DNA of 54,223 bases. It comes from Haplosporangium gracile (Eukaryota > Mortierellomycota > Mortierellomycetes > Mortierellales > Mortierellaceae). This document shows positions 22,428-34,087 of the stretch, piece by piece. The position numbers were made by a program, and so were the translations under genes. The stretch covers positions 1 through 54,223 of the forward strand of contig JAAAUF010000032.1 in NCBI GenBank assembly GCA_015499985.1, in the 5' to 3' direction. Every line of letters starts with the position of its first letter. Position 1 is the stretch's first letter. A model generated the notes under the pieces. It saw nothing but the letters and a program-made list of their open reading frames with translations, did no database searches and had not been told where the DNA came from.

Positions 22428-23429
22428 TGTTGCATAGCGGGTAGGGGGTAGAAGAGATGTTGTTGGTGGCAAAAAAAAAATAGAGGGGAGGGGCGTGCTG
22501 CAGAAAAAATAAAGAGCAAACTGAAATTCTTTGGGCGAAGCGAGGGGTGACAGAGGTAGTTGAGTGGAGAAAGAGAAGAAAGATGAAAATGAAATGAACG
22601 AAGAAGGAATGAGCGAAGACAATGTCCGGAAAATAAAAAAAAATAAGGACAGGAGGAATAGGATCAATCGCCACAATACGTCAATGGAGAAGACGAAAAA
22701 GAAAACAAGAGAGCAACGAGAAGGATGTGCTGTGGGTGGCGCTGAGACTTGGTGCGGACGGGAAATAAAAAAAAAGAATGTGTATGTTTGTTCATTTCAG
22801 GTCATGTGGTCTTTTGCTGGAGGATCCTTCGGGGCAGTTGTCCTCACGAGCGGGGACTGATGATGCGGCGATGGAAGCGAAGGACAGACCCATTTATGGG
22901 TATGAGGAGAAACATGGCCACTGAAAATCATATACTCGGTTAAAAAAATGTTCTTTGCCGTCAATGTCATTTTTTTTGGTGGCGACTTCGTTGCTATGCG
23001 TAGTTGGTTGGGCAGTCACCAGTCATGAGCGGAAAGAAGGCAAGAAACTAAAAAAAATCCCCTTCGGTTGTTTGATGAGTGCCAATTCGATTTCATCAAT
23101 GTCATGCTCTTCTTCAGATTTGGTCTCACATCGCGGGAAGGGCCAAAGAAAAATATTTTTTTCACAGATTCCAAATTTACCGTTCAAGAGTCTTTGACCA
23201 TATCTGACCCTGTGTCTATCGTAATCATCCATACCCTAGCCTCCCCTCCCACCTCTACTCTCCCTCTCTATTTCATCTTTTTCCTCTCTCCTCACCTTAC
23301 ACTATACCTCCTGACCTCCTTCATTCCTCGACGGAACTCGTCAATCCTTCGATCACAGCATCGCCGCCTTACTTTCAATCGCTGGAGTGTGTCCCTCTTA
23401 CCCCCGACGCTCGCAATAAAAAAAGCCAA
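22428..23429. promoter_or_regulatory. Divergent 1-kb region between the two RING-H2 genes
   Basis: 1,002 bp between head-to-head membrane RING genes. It has a purine-rich plus-strand block at about 22560-22710 (the pyrimidine-rich leader of the minus-strand gene) and a pyrimidine-rich block at about 23230-23340 (the leader of the plus-strand gene). No ORF with recognisable content was seen. Confidence 0.45.
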
Positions 23430-24709
23430 ATGGACACAACTCCTGCACTGACAACTGTCCTGGTCCGGACAGCAACCGCACGGACAACCTTTTCTTCGGC
23501 TACTTATATAATCGCAGAACCGACCATCACTCATGTCGACCCTATGCCTAACTTTACCCATGTACGTTGACGTCTATAACAATAGGTGTTTTTATCTTTT
23601 ATTGTTCGTTCTCATTTTGAAAATCGTCGATTTTCTCAGCCCAACAATGTTCCCTTTGGCATGGTGTTTTTTTCCTGGCATTTTAGTCTGCCGCATTTGT
23701 TTCCATGAAAGTGATGACCGTTGGAGGGCTGACCCTTCTCCTCATCGGACTATGTAAGCTAAAAGAATCTTAGACTTCTTGAAACCGCCTCTAAGTGAGT
23801 AAAAAAAAATATGCTTACTTGAAAAAAAAGAACTGACATTGTTTCCATCACACTTGCCTAGGTTGCCTGACGTCTATGCTTCTTCGGTTTTCTCAGCATG
23901 GAGAGCACACGATACATCGAATTGAGCGTGCAAATATTCAAGTCCTCAACCAGGAAACCATCAATAAGTCCTTCCCTATCCGTGTCTACCCTTCTCAACA
24001 ATGCATTTTCCTCGACAATAACGACCAACCCATCAGCTCTACAGCACTTTTTGAACACGGGTCCTTTACCTCCAAACCAAGTCTTGACCAATCAGCCAGT
24101 AAATCAACCACAACTACCAGACAGGACAGTTTCCAGCAGCAGCAAGAGAACAACAACGAGAATAAAAAGGTTTCGATACAGTTCCCACCACAACATTCAC
24201 TCATGGGACTAGGACTTCTGGGTCAACTCTGGAGTCAGGATTCTTCTCGCTGCAACTCGACCTGTAACTCACCTAGCCCTAACCAGGCTGTTCGGATGCC
24301 ATCATTCACGGCAGCCATGATGCAAAAGACCCCTGTGTTGCCATCGAACTCCTTCGCTATACCCATTACTCCCCAAGCCGATTGTGAGATCCCGGAAGAT
24401 CTCTGCTCCATCTGCCTTGACGAATACATTCCAGACGACCGGCTTCGTGTCCTCCCTTGTAGCCATGAGTACCATGCCGAATGTATCGGTAAGACTTACA
24501 TCTTACTCTCAAAGTGGTTTTAGGTTAAGGATAATACTACACGGGTCAACTAGAATCCTTTTTACTCACATATCTTTTCGCTTGCTCAACTAGACGTTTG
24601 GCTGACTCTCAAAGCAACGCACTGTCCACTATGCAAGTACGATTTACTCAAGGATGTGGTCCCAGTCATTCCAACGACCCTAGTACATATTGTCGAGATA
24701 CCATATTGA
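23430..24709 (+). CDS. Single-pass membrane RING-H2 E3 ubiquitin ligase
   Basis: Probable membrane-bound ubiquitin ligase of 313 codons; exons 23430-23561, 23687-23753, 23862-24488 and 24594-24709. The short Thr-rich N-terminus ([20 protein letters not shown]) is followed by a TM encoded across exons 2-3 ([19 protein letters not shown]). A cytosolic low-complexity Gln/Asn region follows ([12 protein letters not shown]). The C-terminal RING-H2 is [39 protein letters not shown] and PLCK, with all ligands present. There is no PA domain, unlike the divergent neighbour at 22427. Both genes have a phase-1 intron at the same RING position (after ECI), suggesting paralogy. The start was chosen as the first ATG that keeps exon 1 in phase; a more upstream exon cannot be excluded. 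Confidence 0.85.
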
Positions 24710-24834
24710 ATAGAGACAGCCTCGACCATTTGTGTGCTCCCGGTGGCACTTGTAAATACTTGTCAACTAAGACTCTGCTATAGTCTCTGCCCGTCATCGA
24801 TTTATTAAAGAGACATTATAAATAGTGTTTTTTT

Positions 24835-25799
24835 TTATGAAGCTGGCGTGTCCTGCTTAGTCATATGGTAGAAAAAGTAGTGGAATGCAACGCCCAGAGT
24901 TGAAGTCTCCACGGTCCAGCACGGGCGCTCCAAGTGTCGTTTCCGGAAATGGGGCTGACCAAAGGTGATGTAAAGGAACTTGCCGCCAACCTTGAGGACT
25001 CGCACAACCTCGTCAACCTCCTGAGCCACAGTCCTGACAAGCTCCTCGTCCGGATTCCAGACATCTCCACGATCGCACATCAAGGCGTCCATAGTTCCTT
25101 TGTCAATCGCAATGTCGAACGAGTTGGCTTCAAACTTGAGGTCCTTGATGTCCATCTCGATCCCTGGAGTTGAATAATGGAATTGAAATACTAATCAGTT
25201 ACGACAGTTCATGGCTGGGTGTGTCAGGTAATCCTTTTGATCCTGCATTCCACTGAATGATAGTAGATCGATGAGTTTTGCTTACATTCCATGCCAACAC
25301 GATCTTTGCACTTTTCTGCCATGTTTTCAATGACAGTTTTTGAGAAGTCAATGTTGACAATGTTGTGATATCCATCATCATACATGTCCTCCGAAAGAGC
25401 TATTGTTCAAAAGTCAATTGATTAAAAGAAGAAAAGTACAGCCCCTAGATTTGGCTTTGATGGACCCCTTGATCAGCCTTGTTGGGCTTGACCTTCAAAC
25501 CTGTCATTATTCACATACTGGAGTTTCCGCATCCAAGCATCAATATCCTTGCATCCTTGGAGGCGATGTGCTGGCTCAACAGAGGCTTCAGATCCTCATA
25601 AGTCTTGAACCAGTCGAAGGACTCTTCCTTAGCATAGCGCTCCTCCCTAGGAGTTGAAAACGTAAGACCTTGTCGCTTTTAATACTGATGCAATTGATTA
25701 AATAATAAAGTCCATAATGTCGGCCTTTAAGCCACTGCCGTACCAGTACTCCTGTCTCTTGTAGGCGGTGGGATCGTCGGGTACGTCGGCATGAACCAT
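24835..25799 (-). CDS. SAM-dependent methyltransferase, EEF1AKMT4/METTL13-like
   Basis: Class I (seven-beta-strand) methyltransferase resembling the EEF1AKMT4/METTL13 group, which methylates lysines or the N-terminus of elongation factor 1A. The substrate here is inferred. Exons 25799-25744, 25646-25519, 25399-25286 and 25163-24835 give 208 codons. Splicing restores QEYW-EERYAKEESFDWFKTY, the family N-terminal block. Motif I is ILMLGCGNSTLSEDMY and motif II is HNIVNIDFSKTVIENM. The acidic post-II segment gives MDIKDLKFEANSFDIAIDKG followed by TMDALM, closely matching the family's D-x-G-T-x-D-A-L block. The C-terminal part reads RVLKVGGKFLYITFGQPHFR. It is divergent from BUD13 with only 234 bp between start codons. 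Confidence 0.88.
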
Positions 25800-26033
25800 G
25801 TTGTCTGTTGTTGTCGTGAGTTGGGTTGGTGATCAGGAAAGCACAAAAAAATCGAAAATGAAAAAAGCCGTTGGGCGGAGGCGATGTCACTAAGCCACTG
25901 TCCAGCCAGTTTCTCCTTTTAAAAGATGTGAAAGTCAAAAACCCTTTGCATCTTTTACAGATCTTCTTTCCTCAAACACTTAAAACGCGTCCTAGCCTCG
26001 ACATCTTTACATCACACCCCCCCTTGTCACGCC
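25800..26033. promoter_or_regulatory. Short divergent promoter between methyltransferase and BUD13
   Basis: 234-bp head-to-head spacer, so the two genes probably share a bidirectional promoter. No TATA box was evident. A C-rich tract precedes the BUD13 ATG. Known factor sites were not identified. Confidence 0.5.
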
Positions 26034-27730
26034 ATGTCATCGACACAGGATTACCTCAAAAAGTACATGTCTAAGCCGGCTTCTCTGGACGAGCACAAGA
26101 AACGAAAGCTCAAGAAGAAAAAGACATCGACATCAACAAAGTCAACCGTCAAGAAAGGCAACTTTGCCATCCATGATGAGGACGAGGTTTCATGGACAAA
26201 TGCAGCTGCATCAGACTCGGACGACGACTGTAAGCAAAAACACAAACGAATTGCGGCATCAAGTTTAACCATTGTATGCTTGGGCAGGATGTAATTACTC
26301 ACACTCCAACACTTTGCTTCGTCGTCTTATTCTGTGCTCAATAGATCCAGTCGTTGAACAACCAAAGGCGCCTATCTACAAGTCCAGCTCTAGCAGCTGG
26401 GCTACGGTGCGGGAAGGCGAACCTGAGCCATCACGGGAATCAGCATTAAAGAGAAACGTTGTTCCAGAGTGGGACGATGTCGAAAACGAGGATGAGAGAC
26501 CATCCATCGTCGGCATTGGTAAAGCCTGCGCTTTCACAGAATCAGCCTTGGCTCATTGCGTGCAGTTTTATCACAGGACGCTAACCCAGTATCTTTACTC
26601 CTTGTTGTAACTAGTTGTGGAAACAGAGTCCAGTGCACGACTCAGGAATCCGCCAAAGAGTACGAAGTCATCAGGACTGAAGTTCAAGTCTACTGCTACC
26701 ACCAACAAAGGACGTTCACCATCACCGCTTCAGAGAAGATCACCCTCTCCTGACCGTCGGAGGTCACCTTCTCTAGTACGTGGACGTTCACGGTATTCTC
26801 GCTCACCCTCGAAATCAAGATCACCTATTCGTCAGAAGAGGATGCGTTCTACTTCAAGGTCATTATCACCTTATGTAGCCAGGAACAGGAGGAGTCTCTC
26901 TCCACAGTCAAGATCGAGGTCGCGGTCGCGGTCGCCTGATCGTGAGGCAGGATTTGGGCTTCAGTCGGCTGAGCAAGTAAAGCGGGAAATGGTGAGGCAG
27001 AAAGAAAAAGAGCAAAGTAACCGGATGAAGGCCGACTCCTCCGGTGGCGGCGAGGCAGAGACCATTTACCGTGACGCTCGAGGTATGAATATTTTGATTC
27101 ACTATTTCGTATACCCCGGCGGTTGTAAGGTATTACAGATATCTAATACAATTAACCATCTATTTCATGTTGGTTAGGCAGGAAAGTGGATCGAGTTCAG
27201 GAAAAACTGGAGGCGGCAGAGGCGGCGCGGAAGGAGATTGAAAAGCAGGAACGACAGATGGAATGGGGCAAGGGACTCGTTCAACGTGAAGCTGAGGAGG
27301 AAAAGAAGAGACGAGAACAGGAGGAAAAGCTCAAACCCCTCGCCAGATACAAAGACGACAAAGACTTGAACGAGGAACTTAAGGAGCGCGATCGATGGAA
27401 TGACCCCGCAGCCATGTTCCTGTCGGGAACCAAGAAGTCGAAAAAGTCTGCACCAAAGTTCCCTCTCTATCAAGGAAACTTCCCCTCCAACCGGTTCAAC
27501 ATCAGACCAGGATACCGCTGGGATGGAGTTGACCGTTCGACAGGCTTCGAAAAGGATTACATTCAGGTATGATGTCTGTCGCATTACGGAGGAGTATCCT
27601 GCTTTTATGTATTTCAAGTCCAGGATGAAATCACTAATGATGTATTTTTCATTTTTCTCACCAATAGCGTATGAACACAAGGAAAAACAATGCCGCAGAG
27701 GCTCACATGTGGAGCGTTGAGGACATGTAG
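26034..27730 (+). CDS. BUD13: Pre-mRNA splicing factor Bud13/Cwc26 (RES complex)
   Basis: Subunit of the RES complex (with Snu17 and Pml1) that joins the spliceosome at activation and helps pre-mRNA retention and splicing. Exons 26034-26229, 26345-26518, 26615-27082, 27178-27566 and 27668-27730 give 429 codons (yeast 266, human about 619). The N-terminus MSSTQDYLKKYM is the conserved Bud13 start. The centre is an Arg/Ser-rich segment (SPLQRRSPSPDRRRSPS and later RSRSRSRSPDR), as in animal Bud13 but not budding yeast. The conserved C-terminus includes YRDARGRKVDRVQE, a charged coiled coil, and ERDRWNDPAAMFL, then FPSNRFNIRPGYRWDGVDRS, TGFEKDY and the tail NTRKNNAAEAHMWSVEDM. It converges with the Era GTPase gene, the stop codons being 47 bp apart. 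Confidence 0.95.
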
Positions 27731-27777
27731 TTCTGGAGTTGATCATTTTAATACCATTTCTTCACTGCGACATTTAT

Positions 27778-29280
27778 TTATACTTTTTTGGAGTTGATCT
27801 TGACTTGAAGGTTGAGCATGACTCTACGCTGTAATGCTTTCCCGATCAACTGCCTCGACTTCAAGGTCAAATCCCGAATCACTGCACCGTCAGTGCCGAC
27901 AATGATTTTCTAAGTACCAAAATACATGAAGCATGACTATCAGTACCAGGACAGGAAGCAAATTTAACAATTGGATGCTACACCAAACAATTAGTGTTTA
28001 CCTTAAGACCTGGACGATCAACCAACAGATTCTGGTCAATCCTCAACACATTATCCTCCAGTTCAGTCCAACCAACGTTGACCTGCTTAACGTGATAAGG
28101 CACCTTGAGAAGCTCGAAAAGTTCGGACCGAATCAAATCCTCCACGCGATTGAGATCGGACTGGTCCGACTTTTGGTTGGCCGGGTAGAGCCATGGTCCA
28201 GGGTGAGTGAGCGACATCAAATGGGAGCGAAGTTCCTGAATTCCGATCTGTTGTTTCTGTGCACTGGTATATATCGTCTTGACAAAGTTGGGAAATTGCT
28301 CATTGTACTTTGCTGCAAACTCCTGTAGCTTTTCATCCCGACCCTTGACCAGATCCATCTATGGGAAGTTCACGAAGTTATTGTACATGTTAATAATGAC
28401 TGCCTCATTGGTGGAACGCTTGGTAGGCGAACGTCTGAGTCTTTACCTTATTGAAGACAAGTGTGGCAGGGATGGGCTTCTCCAGTTTTGCTAGACGCTC
28501 AAAGATATAGGCTTCTGTGATCAGACTGTGCTCCAGCAACTTGTTGCAATCCATGACGACAAGGAGATGATCTGCATCCTCAATGGCCTTCCATGACGCT
28601 GTGACCAACTCGCGGTTCAGCCTTGAAACGTTTTTCTCGGGGACAACACCTGGGGTATCATAAAACACAACCTGCTTGTTGTCCTGTGTTAGCACGGCTT
28701 TGATCCGCTCTCGTGTCGTGTGTGGCCGAACAGAGACGATCGAGACGGTACTCTTGACTAGATCGTTGACAATTGTTGACTTGCCCACGTTGGGTGAGCC
28801 GATCAGAGCGATTTTGACGATCTCGGGGTTCACTGGCTGCGAAAAATTCCGGAAGACCTTGGGTAACCGCACGTTCATGTCTGCAGGACTGGCAAAGATG
28901 GGCATGGCGCGATCTGTCCTGTGGCGAGGTGTAGGAGTAGGTTGTTGTTGTTGCGTGTTGGATGTTGCTGGCTGCTCCTGTGTTGTACTTGGTGTTTCCT
29001 TTTCCTGAGACGATAAAGTGCGTGTAGTTGAGGCGACCGGGGCCTGACGTTCGGTGATCTCCTGGAGCTTTGCTCGTTTCTCCTGCAATGTCCTCCTCAA
29101 GAGCTCCAGCGACTTTGATGAAAGGGCCATATCAGTCGGCGGACTGCTTTTGCTATGCTTGGTGGCAAAAAACCGTTGAGCCTCGCCGTGTCCTTGTTTG
29201 AGGGTTGTAGAGTGCAGTCTATTAGCTGGGATAGTGCAAACTAGTCGAGCTGCCGGTGCTGACCGGAAGAAAGGAAGCAT
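27778..29280 (-). CDS. Mitochondrial Era-like GTPase (ERAL1)
   Basis: GTPase that chaperones assembly of the mitochondrial small ribosomal subunit by binding its rRNA (Era/ERAL1 family). Exons 29280-28447, 28358-28002 and 27909-27778 give 440 codons. The ~125-residue N-terminus is Ser/Thr/Gln-rich with an Arg-containing presequence (MLPFFRSAPAARLVCT). G motifs: G1 GSPNVGKST at about residue 159; G2 region with the HTTRER Thr; G3 DTPG at about residue 206; G4 NKMD, created by splicing exon 1 to exon 2. The second half has the Era-type linker (RVEDLIRSELFELLKVPYHV) and a C-terminal KH domain (KIIVGTDGAVIRDLT, with GTDG as the GxxG loop). The conserved intron junction inside NKMD supports the model. 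It is divergent from the TGT gene (224 bp). Confidence 0.93.
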
Positions 29281-29504
29281 GGCAACGATGTGTTCCTTTG
29301 TTGGAATGAAGTGCAGTGTTTGCTAAAGAAAGAACGGCGGTACGACTTTCTGTGAAATGTGCCAAAATGGGAAAAAACGCAGTAAACACCTCAGCCACAC
29401 TTTCTTTTTTTCCATGAACCGTTACTCTCATTTGCCTCTCTCTCTTCCCTCCACCCTTCGCAAGCATCAACGCTTCCACCATTCAGTGCCTTCCCTCTCG
29501 CATC
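29281..29504. promoter_or_regulatory. Short divergent promoter between ERAL1-like and TGT genes
   Basis: 224 bp between divergent start codons of two genes that act on mitochondrial rRNA and tRNA respectively. Pyrimidine-rich toward the TGT gene. No clear TATA box. Co-regulation is inferred from geometry. Confidence 0.45.
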
Positions 29505-31012
29505 ATGAAATCCGCCCTCAAGTGGGATGTTATTGCCAAATGCGGGACCACAAAGGCCCGTGCCGCCGTCTTGACCCTCCCTCACGGCCCTGTCAACGCT
29601 CCCGTCTTCATGCCCGTTGGAACTCAGGGCACACTCAAAGGCATCACCCCACACCAAATCGAGGGACTCGGCTGTCAAATTATGCTCAATAATACATACC
29701 ACCTTGTATGTCACCATTCTCCTTGCTCCTTTATTTTCTTTGTTCGCCTGCCTAAACCAACCTATCCACACACTATCGTCCAAACCTCTCACCAAGACTC
29801 AATTCTTACATTTATTTGATTGATAGGGTCTGCGTCCAGGACAGGAATTGCTGGATACCTGCGGCGGAGCACATGTCTTTCAGGGATGGAACCGCAACTT
29901 GTTGACGGATAGTGGTGGATTTCAGATGGTGTCTCTCTTGAAGCTGGCAGAGATCACAGAGAAGGGCGTCCAGTTTGAGTCGCCTCACGACGGATCATTG
30001 ATGCTTCTCACTCCAGAGCACTCTATGTCCCTTCAGAACTCGATCGGCGCCGATATCATGATGCAGCTGGACGATGTTGTTTCCTCGTTGACTACTGGAC
30101 CTCGCGTTGAGGAAGCCATGTGGCGATCTATCCGTTGGTAAGCTTGCTGTACCCAGCTTGGGTCGTATGGTGAAATGCTATTCATCCCTAACTCGAGCTA
30201 ATGACAGTCCTGTGAACCAATTGGACTCAATAGGTTGGACAGATGTATCAAGGCGCACAAGAAGCCCGAGTCGCAGAACTTGTTTGCTATTATTCAAGGA
30301 GGACTGGATCCAGCATTGAGGAAGCAGTGTATTGAGGAAATGGTCAAGCGCGACACACCTGGATACGCCATTGGAGGATTGAGCGGTGGAGAAGAAAAGG
30401 ACAAGTTCTGGAGGGTTGTTTCGCAGTGCACAGATTTGATGCCCAGAGAGAAGCCCATCTACTGTATGGGTGTCGGGTAAGTGACTTGGAAGTTTAATTG
30501 TCTGTCCTATTGGGAACGAAGATTTACGGCGTGCGATGCTAATTATTTCGACTCGATTTGCGGTACATAGATATGCGGAAGATTTGGTCGTATGTGTGGC
30601 ATTGGGCGTGGACATGTTTGACTGTGTCTTCCCTACAAGGACGGCGCGCTTCGGTAACGCATTGACGGCAACAGGCACGCTAAGCTTGCGCCAAGCCAAG
30701 TTCAAGGACGACTTTAGACCGATTGAGGAGGGCTGCGACTGCATTGCGTGCAAATCTTACACGAGAGCGTATCTGTACACGATTGTGACCAAGGAGACGG
30801 TCGGATGCCACTTGATTTCGATCCACAACACGGCGTACCAGCTGCGGTTGATGAGACAGGTCCGGGAGAGCATTATCGAGGACCGGTTCCCTCAGTTTAT
30901 CCACAAGTTCTTCAAGGATCTGTTTGTGGAGAAGTCTGCATACCCCGAATGGGCAGTGAACGCATTGAAAAGTGTGAACGTTGATCTTATCCAAGGCGAG
31001 GAGCAGCCCTAG
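29505..31012 (+). CDS. Queuine tRNA-ribosyltransferase catalytic subunit (TGT/QTRT1)
   Basis: Exchanges guanine-34 for queuine in GUN-anticodon tRNAs (Asp, Asn, His, Tyr); eukaryotic enzymes pair with QTRT2, not seen in this window. Exons 29505-29705, 29827-30137, 30234-30476 and 30571-31012 give 398 codons. Family blocks in order: [49 protein letters not shown] (catalytic Asp), [38 protein letters not shown], and [15 protein letters not shown] with the nucleophilic Asp. The zinc site CDCIAC...H lies at about residues 307-337. Full length and all key residues are present, suggesting an active enzyme. This gene is absent from Saccharomyces, so it helps place the organism outside that lineage. 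Intron phases are consistent at every junction. Confidence 0.95.
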
Positions 31013-31526
31013 ACCTGGACCAGCATACCCCCTCAATAAAAGTATCTTGCTCGTCATGCCTCTTGTTCGTGTTTCTACTTTCTAGGAGGAGGTCCTCGAG
31101 TTGATTGATACACGTCACGAAAGTCCTTTTTTGAATGGTGTTCAAGCAGGTGATAATAGTTGGATTACAGCAAAGGGTCAAGTCAAGAAAAGAAGTGAGC
31201 CCTTACTATCCTTTTTTTGATGTCCCCAGCTCCCTGGCAGACGACTCGTCCTTCTTTTTTCCTTTTCTTTTTTTTTTCCTACTTTCACACTTCCTACCAT
31301 CCACTACTTCCTCGTCTTCTCGTCTTCAACCTTTTTTCCTTCTTTTTCTTCTTTAGCTTCCATCTGTCTCTTTTCGCCAACGCTTTACTCATCGCGTCAG
31401 ACAGGAACCCAACAAACTATCGACCTCTCGACAACATCACAGAAGTAGTACACGTATCCCCATCCGACACTTTCTCTCCCTTTTTTGCCCAAGTCGATCT
31501 CAACCAAACGATACAATTAGATCACC
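31013..31526. other. Intergenic, ARP1 upstream region
   Basis: 514 bp between the TGT stop and the ARP1 start. The right two-thirds (about 31240-31500) is an extended C/T-rich leader. No TATA box or ORF of note. Confidence 0.55.
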
Positions 31527-33834
31527 ATGGAGTACGAAGACGTATTGACGAATCAGCCTGTCGTCATCGACAATGTAAGTTTCAACAGCTGTCGACTGCA
31601 TTCCTACATCAGCTCTCAGACAGTTGGCGTTCCTGAACAATTTAGTCTGACCCGGCAAACCCTTTCTCTCACTTTTTACATTTTGCGTTTCGATAATAGG
31701 GCTCGGGAGTCATCAAAGCTGGTTTTGCTGGAGATGACCAGCCCAAGTGCTTCTTTCCTTCCTTGTAAGTTGTCATCATGGCTGACAAGGCAACAAACGC
31801 TAGCTTTCTTGCTTGACAGTCTGTTTGTAATAATGAACCGATTAAAAAATGCAGTGACGCCCTGTGCCTGAAACCGCACTTTGCCAAATACTTACCACCG
31901 ACTCTTTCATATACACACTCTCCTCGCTCTCTCTCCCTCTCGCAATTTACAAATGATAACAGTGTCGGACGCCCAAAGCATGTCAGGATTATGGCAGGAG
32001 CAGTCGAGGGCGACGTATTCATTGGCAGGAAGGCTCAGGAACTTCGCGGCCTCTTGAAGATCAAGTACCCTATCGAACATGGCATCGTGCAGGACTGGGA
32101 CGACATGGAGCGCATCTGGCAATACATATACTCTGACGAGCTTAAGACCTTATCCGAGGAGGTAAGGACTTTTTAATTCTCCTTCTTGCTTTCAAGAGCC
32201 ACACCGTCGTCGATCATCTCTGGAAAAAAGAAAAACGTCGCTTGGCAGCTTACGTTTCGTTATTGTCGGGATGCTGCTGCTGAAAGCAGGGAGGCACATA
32301 GGCGACAAAAAGAGGGAAAAGAGCATTCATGCCCTGACAGACAGATAGACAAGGAGACAGGAGGTTGCTGTGAGATATTTTTTTCTCTCATTTGGATATT
32401 ATTGCCAATTGCCACATCAAACTTAACCCTGCTCTGTCATGTGCATGCAAACATTGTTTTTTTTTTTGGGTATCACGCGTATTGCTCTCGCCATGACTAT
32501 GGCCATGCCCATACACTCTCGATTATCAATCTATCCGGGAAGGTGAACATGTTTATGAGAAAAAACCACCTGTTGCTCATCAAGCTATTTTGCTCTTCTT
32601 CTGGGTATTGTTGGCGTATTTGTAGCATCCCGTTTTGTTGACTGAGGCTCCCCTGAACCCAATGAAGAACCGCGAGATGGCTGCCCAGATCTTTTTTGAG
32701 ACCTTCAATGTCCCCGCCTTGTTCACTTCCATACAGGCAGTTTTGAGTTTGTAAGTAGCGGGACAGACAGGATGACTTTTGTTATGCGTTCCAGGAAAAC
32801 ATATAGCAACGTTGGTTTCTAACAATGCAAGGATCTCTATTCGGATGACAGGTACTCATCTGGAAGAACCACCGGTGTGGTTCTTGACTCGGGAGATGGT
32901 GTTACTCACTCTGTCCCTGTTTATGAAGGTTTTGCTATACCCCATGCTATCCAGCGTGTTGATATCGCCGGAAGGTACGTTTCTTTCGACCCTTGCAGAA
33001 TATAGCAGAGTGATACACGTATTCCGCCAATTGCTGACAAAACTCGTACGGGATCGTTTTTGTACTCACATAGGGATGTCACGGAGCACTTGCAGTTGCT
33101 TCTTCGCAAAGCCGGATACCACTTCCACACCACTGCTGAGAAGGAGGTTGTCCGCATTATCAAGGAGAAGACCTGCTATTTGCCATTGTTCCCAGCAAAG
33201 GAGGAGAAGGATGCTGGTGGCAAGTACGAGGACTTTATGTTGCCCGATGGCAACGTAATCAAGGTACGAAGAACGGCGCAACCTGTAACTGCTTGACGGT
33301 CGTATATCATACAACCATACTAATATGCTATACTCTTATTGATAATAGTTGGGCGCGGAGAGATTCAGAGCTCCAGAGATCATGTTCAATCCCGAAATCA
33401 TTGGACAGGAGTTCCCTGGTATTCACCAGGTTGTTGTCGACTCTATCAGCCGCTCGGACATGGATCTTCGCAAGTCGCTGTACTCCAACATTGTTCTTTC
33501 TGGAGGATCGACTCTTTGCAAGGGCTTTGGTGACCGCCTTTTGTTGGAAGTGAAGAAGTTGGCATTGAAGGACATCAAGATCAAGATCTCAGCACCTCCA
33601 GAGCGTAAATACAGCACCTGGATCGGAGGCTCTATTTTGGCCTCTCTGAGCACGTTCAAGAAGGTAGGCATACTTGGCGTCTGGTCGTTTGGATATCGAT
33701 GGATGCAATCGTATTGGCGTCTTTATGACAACCGTTTGACTAACTCAATATCTTTTTTTCTATTGTGATAGATGTGGGTGTCGGCAGAGGAATACCAGGA
33801 AGATCCCTACAGGTGTTTCTCCTCAATGTGGTAG
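31527..33834 (+). CDS. ARP1: Actin-related protein 1 (centractin), dynactin filament subunit
   Basis: Forms the short filament of dynactin, the dynein cofactor for nuclear migration and long-range transport in hyphae. Exons 31527-31574, 31700-31764, 31963-32161, 32626-32750, 32852-32974, 33074-33263, 33349-33663 and 33772-33834 give 375 codons, against 376 for human ACTR1A. Diagnostic Arp1 stretches include [118 protein letters not shown] and [20 protein letters not shown]. Nucleotide-binding loops (DNGSG, DSGDG, GGS) are intact. The last six residues (CFSSMW) depart from the usual Arp1 terminus; an alternative splice at AG/GTGTTT (about 33811) could change them. It converges on MRP51 253 bp away. 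Confidence 0.95.
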
Positions 33835-34087
33835 GAGAGAAAGTGAGAGCGGAGGAGAGACCACGACGTTCAACGAAAACCTACTACATCTGTCTTTTTG
33901 GCAACCACACACACACTTTGTCAAGGACGAGAAGCCTAGAACATGGCTATTTGAATAAAACTGACGATCAAAAAGCAGAACAACGGGAGACATTGAAATC
34001 TTTGGAAAAATGTCTTAATACATGAAGAAGCTGAGAAAAAATGGTGGGGTCTATGATATGAGAGTGGAAGAAGAGGGGTAGGAATGT

